Assembly: GCA_016203425.1 (NCBI GenBank) | Contig: JACQMU010000075.1 | Span: 1 to 12,833, forward strand | DNA: 12,833 nucleotides | DNA from: Candidatus Woesearchaeota archaeon | GTDB taxonomy: Archaea; Nanobdellota; Nanobdellia; Woesearchaeales; ARS49 | Direction of reading: 5' to 3' | Part shown: positions 7,419 to 12,833 of the stretch, piece by piece | Layout: each line of letters starts with the position of its first letter | Position numbering within the stretch: the stretch's first letter is position 1 | The notes under the pieces: model-generated | What the model was told of the DNA's origin: nothing | Seen by the model: the letters and a program-made list of their open reading frames with translations, nothing else | The model's database searches: none | Made by a program: the position numbers and the translations under genes

Positions 7419-7949
7419 ATGGAGCATCTCAAGCAAAAAATTCGCACAATCCCTAATTTTCCAAAACAGGGAATAATGTTTCGCGACATTACAACTCTTC
7501 TCAAAGACTCACAAGGTTTTCAGGACGTGATTAATGCTTTCAAAGAAAGATACAAGTCTCAAAAGATTGATGTTGTTGCCGGCATTGAAGCGCGTGGTTT
7601 CATCATTGGCGGTGCTTTGGCAAAAGAGCTTGGTGTTGGTTTTGTTCCGTTGAGAAAAAAAGGAAAGCTGCCGCACAAAGTTCACCGCATTGAATATGAT
7701 TTGGAGTATGGCAAAGATGTTTTGGAAATTCATCAAGACGCAATAAAAGTGGGTGACAGAGTTCTTATTACAGATGATTTGGTCGCAACTGCTGGAACCT
7801 GTCTCGCAGCAGCAGATCTTGTTAAGAAAGTTGGTGGTGAGATTGCTGAATGCTGTTTCGTGATAGAACTTCCAGGTTTACACGGCAGAGAGAAATTAGA
7901 AAGTAAAGGATACAAAGTCTTCTCGCTTGTTGAGTTTGAAGGTGATTAA
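7419..7949 (+). CDS. apt: Adenine phosphoribosyltransferase
   Basis: A 176-residue purine-salvage enzyme that joins adenine to PRPP to give AMP and pyrophosphate in the cytosol. All expected motifs are present: FPKQGIMFRDIT (14-25), GIEARGFIIGG (55-65), FVPLRKKGKLPHKV (75-88), the YDLEYGKDVLEIHQDAI block (93-109) and the PRPP-binding loop VLITDDLVATAGT (115-127), with the two consecutive Asp residues at 119-120. Length and motif order match the bacterial/eukaryotic Apt type rather than the distinct archaeal hypoxanthine phosphoribosyltransferase-like proteins. The gene has its own TATA box and appears leaderless. Its stop codon abuts that of the convergent hydrolase gene. Confidence 0.95.
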   Translation: MEHLKQKIRTIPNFPKQGIMFRDITTLLKDSQGFQDVINAFKERYKSQKIDVVAGIEARGFIIGGALAKELGVGFVPLRKKGKLPHKVHRIEYDLEYGKDVLEIHQDAIKVGDRVLITDDLVATAGTCLAAADLVKKVGGEIAECCFVIELPGLHGREKLESKGYKVFSLVEFEGD

Positions 7950-7955
7950 TTAATC
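7944..7955. repeat. 12-bp perfect palindrome spanning two abutting stop codons
   Basis: GATTAATTAATC is its own reverse complement. Its centre supplies the TAA of apt (7947-7949) and, on the other strand, the TAA of the hydrolase gene (7952-7950), so the two convergent genes share no spacer at all. Confidence 0.8.
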
Positions 7956-8483
7956 AAACCTTAATTTTTTTCTCCAGAATAAATACGCAATCCATGCTGT
8001 GCCTATGCCCATGTCTATTGTTGCCATTTTGACAAACCACTTTAACTGTCCGTATGTTGGTGTGCCGTCAAGGTGGTTTAATGGGCCGTTGAATGTTATC
8101 CATTTGTCGCTAAACGGCCACAGTACTTGTACGCCTGATTCGCTTGTTGTAAGGTCAAGAAACAAATGTGTAGCTATGCCAAATGAAAACAGCAGTGCTA
8201 CAAATGCTGGATTAACAATTTTTGTTTTTCTCACTCGTGAGAATACATACAGCAATAAATAAACAGTAATGCCTGCTGCGACAACCATAAAAAGGCTGTG
8301 GCTAAATGTTCTGTGGATGTGCAAATCATCAGTAATCCATTCGATTAAAAAATCAGCATCTGGCGCTATTGCACCAAAGAATAATGCTGCCCACATTAAT
8401 TGCGTGAATGTAATATTTCTAATTTTTTCATAAGCTCTGCCACAGAGCCATGCTCCTATCATATGTCCAAATGCGCCTGGCAT
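7950..8483 (-). CDS. Membrane-bound metal-dependent hydrolase, YdjM/DUF457-like
   Basis: A 177-residue membrane protein of the 'LexA-binding, inner membrane-associated putative hydrolase' family. Four family motifs carry likely metal ligands: an N-terminal GHMIG (H7), IAPDAD (39-44), HRTFSHS (57-63) and THLFLDLTT (105-113), followed by the typical LWPFSDKW (121-128). Three or four hydrophobic helices surround them. The in-frame TTG at 8561 would give 203 residues. I prefer the ATG at 8483 because a TATA box lies 26 bp upstream of it and the resulting N-terminus (MPGAFGHMIG) begins directly with the first family motif. The substrate is unknown; phospholipid or phosphate-ester hydrolysis is often presumed for the family. 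Confidence 0.85.
   Translation of the reverse strand: MPGAFGHMIGAWLCGRAYEKIRNITFTQLMWAALFFGAIAPDADFLIEWITDDLHIHRTFSHSLFMVVAAGITVYLLLYVFSRVRKTKIVNPAFVALLFSFGIATHLFLDLTTSESGVQVLWPFSDKWITFNGPLNHLDGTPTYGQLKWFVKMATIDMGIGTAWIAYLFWRKKLRFD
7965..7971 (+). terminator. T7 tract downstream of apt
   Basis: Seven T residues on the + strand, 16 bases after the apt stop. Archaeal RNA polymerase terminates at such tracts. The tract lies inside the 3' coding end of the convergent hydrolase gene, where it encodes Lys codons (AAA/AAG) on the minus strand. Confidence 0.4.
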
Positions 8484-8505
8484 TGCAACAGGAATAAAAT
8501 TATTG

Positions 8506-8513
8506 TATAAAAA
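8506..8513 (-). promoter_or_regulatory. TATA box of the YdjM-like hydrolase gene
   Basis: TTTTTATA on the minus strand, centred about 26 bp before the ATG at 8483. It fits a leaderless message starting at that ATG and lies inside the longer TTG-initiated frame, which argues against the longer start. Confidence 0.6.
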
Positions 8514-8563
8514 TGTTGTGAAGTAATGCAGTAACCACCACAAAGTAACAAAAATAAGCAAGA

Positions 8564-8571
8564 TTTATAAA
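8564..8571 (+). promoter_or_regulatory. TATA box of the surface-protein operon
   Basis: TTTATAAA centred about 25 bp before the ATG at 8593, giving a leaderless start. The octamer is palindromic, so it could in principle also bind TBP facing the hydrolase gene, but that gene has a better placed box at 8506-8513. Confidence 0.65.
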
Positions 8572-8592
8572 CAATTATCGTTCTGCACTGCC

Positions 8593-9969
8593 ATGAAACA
8601 TCTTGCCACATATACACTGGCAGCTGTTGCTGAATTAAGTTCAGGTTGTGTTGCAACAGGATATCAAGCGCCACGACACGAACCGAAAGTTATCCAAACA
8701 CTTGCAGAAAGAGAATTCGGTGAATCAATTGATGAATTCTGTGCCAAAGAAATTGCGCGATTAAGCATACCTGTAACATCTACTGCGCTTCCAGAGGAAA
8801 AAGACATTACCCTACAGTTCGCTGCAGAATATTCAAAAACAACTTCTCAAATAAATTACAACTTGCGCACTGGTTTGGATGAAATAATCACTCAAAATAT
8901 CGTCATGAACCTGTTATCAGAACAGAACCGCATCCAGCGATGGCTTGTTGACAGCGCAAAAAGAAATGCACGATGGAACTACAAATCAAAGCCATTGCGA
9001 CAGAATGAACAAGAATTTGTCGAAAAATATCTTGATTATTTGACAGCATCAGTCGAACGATTAGACGCTAATACAAGGGCGGCATTGAAAGCAAAAGAAC
9101 AACAACGAATGACTGAGAATGAAAATAGATTACGATATGTTGTTTCACTTTTAACTGCGAAGGCGGATATTGAAGCTGTTGAATTTAACGTTGCTGAAAT
9201 GCATCACGCGTACCAGCGCTTAGCCATCATTAAAAAAAGTATTGACGGAATTGATTTATATGTTCATGGTGAAAAAGTGTGGAACAACATACACGAACGC
9301 AAGATTGGAGAAACACTTTATGAAGAATGCCGCAGGCTTGACCAAATATATCGCCAACTTCTTTTTAGTGCAGAAGAAATTTTAAAACAGGGAACGTACA
9401 AAGACAAGCATGAAGTATTCCAAAATCATTTGTATCGCACATTTGAAATGCCAACTCTGTTGTATGAGAACAATATTATCTCCGCAAATGACGTGCTTGC
9501 ACTTAAAGCAAAAATCGTCAAGGACATTGCAGACATTTTTAAGACAAATGATGTGAAAAGTCTTCCAGGGCTTGATCCTAAAATAGCTGGATTAAGCGCA
9601 ATTCCGTACGTTGGCATTTTTGTTGACGTCGACAAATGGGGGATTGCTTTTACAAAAGACGTTTTCACTCCAGAAACAAACACCCCTGTAGAGCAATTTG
9701 CTGAAATTCTAAAAGAAGGCAATCGCTTGAATTCAGGAAATGGCAATTCTCAACACCAGATTGGAAGTACTGATCCTGCAATAGATGAATGTGTTATTAC
9801 TGTTGCTTCAACTGCCATAACAACTGTTGGCATAATTGGTGGAGTTATGCGTGCAAAAAACAATCATCATCAGCCAGCAGCGCCAAGCGCAACACCGCCA
9901 AATCCACCAACACCCTCTGTTCCCCCTGTCAGTGGTGGCGGAACAATTGGCCCGGGTACAGGGAACTAA
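8593..9969 (+). CDS. Unidentified helical protein with C-terminal membrane segment and Pro-rich tail
   Basis: A 458-residue protein of no family I recognise. The N-terminus (1-19) is mildly hydrophobic and ends in LSSGC, which faintly resembles a lipobox, but a Glu at 14 interrupts the core, so export by this route is uncertain. Residues about 30-385 are charged and mostly helical, with long coiled-coil-like stretches. A hydrophobic segment follows (about 400-419, VITVASTAITTVGIIGGVM), and then a 39-residue tail with several His, Pro-rich (PPNPPTPSVPP) and ending in Gly-rich sequence. The gene is leaderless and is followed after 1 bp by the PKD protein gene, so the two probably share an mRNA. 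Arg codons are mostly CGA/CGC, unlike the AGA/AGG-rich peptidase gene. A role at the cell surface is inferred only from context. Confidence 0.75.
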   Translation: MKHLATYTLAAVAELSSGCVATGYQAPRHEPKVIQTLAEREFGESIDEFCAKEIARLSIPVTSTALPEEKDITLQFAAEYSKTTSQINYNLRTGLDEIITQNIVMNLLSEQNRIQRWLVDSAKRNARWNYKSKPLRQNEQEFVEKYLDYLTASVERLDANTRAALKAKEQQRMTENENRLRYVVSLLTAKADIEAVEFNVAEMHHAYQRLAIIKKSIDGIDLYVHGEKVWNNIHERKIGETLYEECRRLDQIYRQLLFSAEEILKQGTYKDKHEVFQNHLYRTFEMPTLLYENNIISANDVLALKAKIVKDIADIFKTNDVKSLPGLDPKIAGLSAIPYVGIFVDVDKWGIAFTKDVFTPETNTPVEQFAEILKEGNRLNSGNGNSQHQIGSTDPAIDECVITVASTAITTVGIIGGVMRAKNNHHQPAAPSATPPNPPTPSVPPVSGGGTIGPGTGN

Positions 9970-9970
9970 A

Positions 9971-12157
9971 ATGAAACAACTAACTTATTTGCTTTTATTT
10001 ATCATGCTGAGCATTTCAGTAAATGCTGCTGTTGATGTTACTTATTTGTTTGACCAGCAGAATGTTGCAGTTGTTGCTGTTGATTGTTTGAATGCTGATT
10101 GTTCTTCGGTGCAGAATTTTTCTGGACAAATTATTAAAGGTCCGCAATCAACAGATGGTTCTGTCATCTTGCGTTATCCTGATTCTTTGGCAACGCAGTT
10201 TGGTTATGCTGAATTTTTTGTTTCGCAAGGATTCAGGCCATTAGTTGGCAAGCATAATTGGAGTACAGAAGGCCAATCAGGAATTGCAACAGCAAGCCAG
10301 TCTGCAAGTTTTTCCAAAATGCAGAATGTTTGTAAAGCTGTTGTGTCAAAGCTGAATGTTTCTAATCCTGTCGAGCCTTACAAGCCTGTTGTTATTAATA
10401 CAACTGCTCAGCTTGATGGAACTACTGCAAGTGCGTTTCAATTACTGAATACTGGTGTTGCGTACATTCCTCCAAGTTTGTTGCAGGAATACTGGGGTGC
10501 TGATACTGTTGTTAAGTTGGAAATTCTTAATGGGACAAATATTGTTGAGTCGCAACAAAAAAGCTTTGCTGCCGCAACAAATAATGCTATTATTGCAGGC
10601 ACAAGTGTTCCTGTTTCTTTCACGTATATTCCTGACAGTGAGGGTAATTTTGTTGCAAAAGTGACTGCAAGTGTTGTTGACAATCAGTGTCGGTCGCAGA
10701 AAGATCAGAGTTCTGAAAAAAGTTTTTCTGTTGCAACTTTACAAGACCAGTTGTACAGCATTTTGAGAAATATTCGTGTTAATAACCCAATTCCTTCTAT
10801 TGGTGATACAGTGACTGTTTCTGTTGACAGGATTACTAACTATGCTGTCAATAATTCCATTCTGACGCCAGTGCCGGCAATTCTTGAGTTTGTTGTCATG
10901 AAAGGTCCTTTTATGCAGGTTGTTAGTTCTGTTACAAAAGGCGCCAGTGCTAATCCTGATGCTGTTAATTTTGTTACTGAAATGTTTGATTTCATTCCTT
11001 TAAGTGCTGATGTTCACACAGTTGTTGTGCGCGCACGTGCAAATGTTTCTTTCACAACAGCTAATCCTGAGATTACTGCAGAGGAAAGCATTCGTATTAA
11101 TTTACCTCTTGTTCCTCTTGAAGTCTCTGTTATTCCTGTTTCTGGCACTGCTATAAATTCAAGTTCTTTGACAATAACTGCAACCACTAATCGTATGACT
11201 GCATGCAGATGGGGTTTTAGTGACGTTGATTTTGATGGCTTGGTTAATAATTTTGTAACATCAGATGGTTTGAGCCATTCTGCGGTTGTAACAGGGTTTG
11301 GTCTTGGAAACAATGCTGTTTTTGTTGCTTGTGATGAACAGTCTTCTGCTGAAAATATTAATTTGAATTATTTTGTTGAGAATATTATTGAGAATAGTGT
11401 CCTAACTAACAGCACAGTTACTAACAGCATAATTACAAACAGTACGATTACAAATGCTGTTATAACAAATGCAACAATAACAAACAACGTGATTACTGCC
11501 GGCCAGATAACAATTAATGGTTTTACTTATGACGCAACAATAAATGGTCAAGTGCAGTTGTCGCAATTAATGCCTTTAGCGCCTGTTGCAAGTTTTACGC
11601 AGAGTGATACCATTGCACAGCAGGGTCGTGAAGTTGTATTTACAAGCACAAGCACTGATGCAAACATTCCAGGCCCTCTTAATGATACTCTGTCATTTGT
11701 TTGGGATTTTGGTGACAGCACAACAGCTTCTGGTGCTATTGCAACAAAGCGTTATACTTCTGAAGGAACTTTTACTGTAACATTGCGCGTGACTGACCGT
11801 TTTGCTCTTTCAAGCATTGCTCAAAAAACTGTTACTGTTGTGCGTGGCAACAGTGGAAGTAATAATGGTGGCGGGGGCGGAAGCCGCAGCAATGCAAGAA
11901 GCGCTTCAAACACTGATAGCGTTGTTGTTGCTGCCACAAATCCCCCTGTTAAAAAAGCAGCGATAAAAATTGATGACGATTCAAAAACAGTTCCTGTTGT
12001 TCAAAGAGAAACAGAATACACCCCTGTAAAACTAAGTTCTGTAAAGAAAAATAATGATTTATTTGTGATTAAACTATTAATTTTCTTAAATGTTTTTTTG
12101 CTTGGAATAACTGCAGTCCTTACATCAACACTTATTCGACGGAGAAAAAGTTTATAA
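9971..12157 (+). CDS. Secreted, C-terminally anchored surface protein with pentapeptide repeats and PKD domain
   Basis: A 728-residue probable stalk or adhesin-like surface protein. A signal peptide (1-19, hydrophobic core 4-17, cleavage after VNA) is followed by a long beta-rich, Ig-like region. Next comes a run of eight 5-residue repeats (475-514). A PKD domain spans about 538-624, with the diagnostic WDFGDS (578-583) and a closing TVTVV strand. A Gly/Ser/Asn linker (626-645) leads to a single membrane helix (about 697-722) and a basic RRRKSL end, which places the bulk outside the cell. The frame is open further upstream (to 9836), but that part overlaps the preceding gene; only the ATG at 9971 gives a signal peptide. 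It starts 1 bp after the preceding stop. No obvious SD motif is seen, so re-initiation is likely. The ligand is unknown. Confidence 0.85.
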   Translation: MKQLTYLLLFIMLSISVNAAVDVTYLFDQQNVAVVAVDCLNADCSSVQNFSGQIIKGPQSTDGSVILRYPDSLATQFGYAEFFVSQGFRPLVGKHNWSTEGQSGIATASQSASFSKMQNVCKAVVSKLNVSNPVEPYKPVVINTTAQLDGTTASAFQLLNTGVAYIPPSLLQEYWGADTVVKLEILNGTNIVESQQKSFAAATNNAIIAGTSVPVSFTYIPDSEGNFVAKVTASVVDNQCRSQKDQSSEKSFSVATLQDQLYSILRNIRVNNPIPSIGDTVTVSVDRITNYAVNNSILTPVPAILEFVVMKGPFMQVVSSVTKGASANPDAVNFVTEMFDFIPLSADVHTVVVRARANVSFTTANPEITAEESIRINLPLVPLEVSVIPVSGTAINSSSLTITATTNRMTACRWGFSDVDFDGLVNNFVTSDGLSHSAVVTGFGLGNNAVFVACDEQSSAENINLNYFVENIIENSVLTNSTVTNSIITNSTITNAVITNATITNNVITAGQITINGFTYDATINGQVQLSQLMPLAPVASFTQSDTIAQQGREVVFTSTSTDANIPGPLNDTLSFVWDFGDSTTASGAIATKRYTSEGTFTVTLRVTDRFALSSIAQKTVTVVRGNSGSNNGGGGGSRSNARSASNTDSVVVAATNPPVKKAAIKIDDDSKTVPVVQRETEYTPVKLSSVKKNNDLFVIKLLIFLNVFLLGITAVLTSTLIRRRKSL
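11393..11512 (+). repeat. Eight tandem 15-bp units encoding N-[SA]-x-[IVL]-T pentapeptides
   Basis: The units read NSVLT, NSTVT, NSIIT, NSTIT, NAVIT, NATIT, NNVIT and AGQIT. Asn, a branched hydrophobic residue and Thr recur every five residues, as in pentapeptide-repeat beta-helices. The DNA copies have diverged at third positions, so selection appears to act on the protein. Confidence 0.8.
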
Positions 12158-12158
12158 A
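12151..12158 (+). promoter_or_regulatory. TATA box of the ferredoxin-fusion gene
   Basis: TTTATAAA containing the stop codon of the preceding gene (TAA at 12155-12157), centred about 26 bp before the ATG at 12181. It implies an independent, leaderless transcript. Confidence 0.7.
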
Positions 12159-12180
12159 TACTGCACATTAGTTTCTCTGA

Positions 12181-12759
12181 ATGCACAAAGTTCGTATTGA
12201 AGTTGACCACAATAAATGTGTTGGCAATGGCGCGTGTGTTGCCGCTGACCCTGCACATTTTTCTTTGAAGGACGAAAAAGCCGTGTTGCCTCAGCAAAAA
12301 AAAACTGGCAGTGTTGTTTCTATTGAAAAAGAGCTTTCTGATGAGCAATTGAAAGATGCAATTGATGCTGCTAAAGTTTGTCCAACTAATGCAATTCGTG
12401 TTTTTGATGTTAAAGAAAATGTTAATCTTGTAGCAACTGAAGTGACAAGCAGCGGTTCAAAAGTGATTATTGCGCAGTATGATGATGCCGAGGATTTTGT
12501 GCTTGATCCTAAAGGATACTTCCTGATAAGAATTCTTCCTGAAACTAAAGAAATTGAGGTTGGTTTTTGCAACATGAAAAACAAGGTTGAGGTTGTTGTG
12601 CGCGGCAAAAAGCCGATTGATATTTATCATAACATTGCAAAGCTTGAGTTGATTTCACGAATGGAGCATGCTTCTTATCTCGGCAGAGAGTTGCAAAAAG
12701 CATTTATTGCTTTGCAGAAAGGTATTAAGTACGTACAGGATGATGAGTTAATTCTTTAA
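12181..12759 (+). CDS. Ferredoxin-like domain fused to a DUF4346-like domain
   Basis: A 192-residue two-domain protein. Residues 1-75 form a single-cluster ferredoxin fold: KCVGNGAC (12-19) gives C13 and C19, and VCPTNAI (66-72) gives C67. The usual second cluster Cys is replaced by N16, the position occupied by Asp14 in Pyrococcus furiosus ferredoxin, so three Cys ligands suggest a [3Fe-4S] cluster or a labile [4Fe-4S] one. Residues about 80-192 contain DPKGYFLIRILPETKEIEVG (109-128), then IYHNIAK (148-154), then HASYLGRELQKA (163-174) and YVQDDE (184-189). I associate these with DUF4346, a domain recalled as sometimes following MtrA (methyltetrahydromethanopterin methyltransferase) domains. 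An electron-transfer or redox-sensing role tied to that domain is inferred. The gene is leaderless, and its 3' end overlaps a convergent gene by 12 bp. Confidence 0.8.
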   Translation: MHKVRIEVDHNKCVGNGACVAADPAHFSLKDEKAVLPQQKKTGSVVSIEKELSDEQLKDAIDAAKVCPTNAIRVFDVKENVNLVATEVTSSGSKVIIAQYDDAEDFVLDPKGYFLIRILPETKEIEVGFCNMKNKVEVVVRGKKPIDIYHNIAKLELISRMEHASYLGRELQKAFIALQKGIKYVQDDELIL

Positions 12760-12833
12760 TAATCTTTTTCTAATGTGTTGCTCAATCGGCATTTCTCGAA
12801 GTTTAATGCTGTCTTCCAAATGTTCAACAATAA
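12748..12833 (-). CDS. C-terminal fragment of an unidentified convergent gene
   Basis: Reading from the right edge on the minus strand, an open frame of 27 codons ends at TAA (12750-12748). The visible end (DSIKLREMPIEQHIRKRLLK) is charged and looks like a genuine helical C-terminus. It overlaps the last 12 bases of the ferredoxin-fusion gene. The competing minus frame ends nearby and looks less protein-like. Too little is present to name the family. Confidence 0.45.
   Translation of the reverse strand, partial: IVEHLEDSIKLREMPIEQHIRKRLLKN

Noticed and set aside
9836..9970. N-terminal extension of the PKD surface protein overlapping the preceding gene
   Set aside because: It would bury the signal peptide behind a His/Gln/Pro-rich out-of-frame reading of the upstream gene; the ATG at 9971 gives a proper signal peptide at residue 1.
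11014..11313. A 99-codon minus-strand frame inside the PKD protein gene
   Set aside because: It is antisense to continuous secreted-protein coding sequence, with no promoter or SD motif.
11393..11512. The tandem 15-bp units as a CRISPR-like or satellite DNA repeat
   Set aside because: The units are in frame, diverged at third codon positions, and have no spacers; they are explained by the encoded pentapeptide repeat.

Overview
The window looks like a piece of an AT-rich archaeal chromosome, most likely a small-genome (DPANN-type, Woesearchaeota/Pacearchaeota-like) lineage. The support is: (i) TTTATAAA-like archaeal TATA boxes centred about 26-31 bp upstream of the start codons of most genes that begin a transcription unit, which implies leaderless or nearly leaderless mRNAs; (ii) GGTG/GGTGA Shine-Dalgarno motifs at genes inside operons; (iii) a secreted S-layer protein with the archaeal N-terminal and C-terminal S-layer signatures; (iv) poly-T style 3' ends. 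The lineage assignment is inference; no rRNA or other marker gene is present.

Layout. At 1-360 the tail of an unidentified gene overlaps a small hypothetical gene on the + strand. At 401-1231 (-) lies an FTR1/EfeU-type iron permease. A structured 129-bp gap with nested inverted repeats separates it from the large S-layer gene at 1361-3838 (-). A compact 90-bp divergent promoter then drives the S-layer gene leftward and, rightward, a 1076-residue cytosolic protein with a gluzincin-type zinc peptidase signature (HETRH plus a Glu 19 residues on). That gene is translationally coupled by an ATGA overlap to a 76-residue partner. Next come adenine phosphoribosyltransferase (apt, +), which abuts stop-to-stop a membrane metal-dependent hydrolase of the YdjM type (-). 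A second divergent promoter leads into a probable two-gene surface operon (+): a 458-residue helical protein with a C-terminal membrane segment and Pro-rich tail, then a 728-residue secreted, C-terminally anchored protein with a PKD domain and a run of pentapeptide repeats. The window ends with a ferredoxin-like domain fused to a DUF4346-like domain (+), which overlaps the 3' end of a convergent gene that leaves the window.

Functionally the window mixes cell-surface construction (S-layer, PKD stalk protein, helical anchored protein), iron and redox biology (FTR1 permease, three-Cys ferredoxin fusion), purine salvage (apt) and a possible intracellular peptidase plus partner. No RNA gene, CRISPR array, transposase or phage gene was seen. 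Two starts are moved by promoter geometry: the peptidase to 3929 (not the upstream TTG at 3881) and the hydrolase to 8483 (not the TTG at 8561). The PKD protein start is 9971. All intergenic gaps are shorter than 300 bp.
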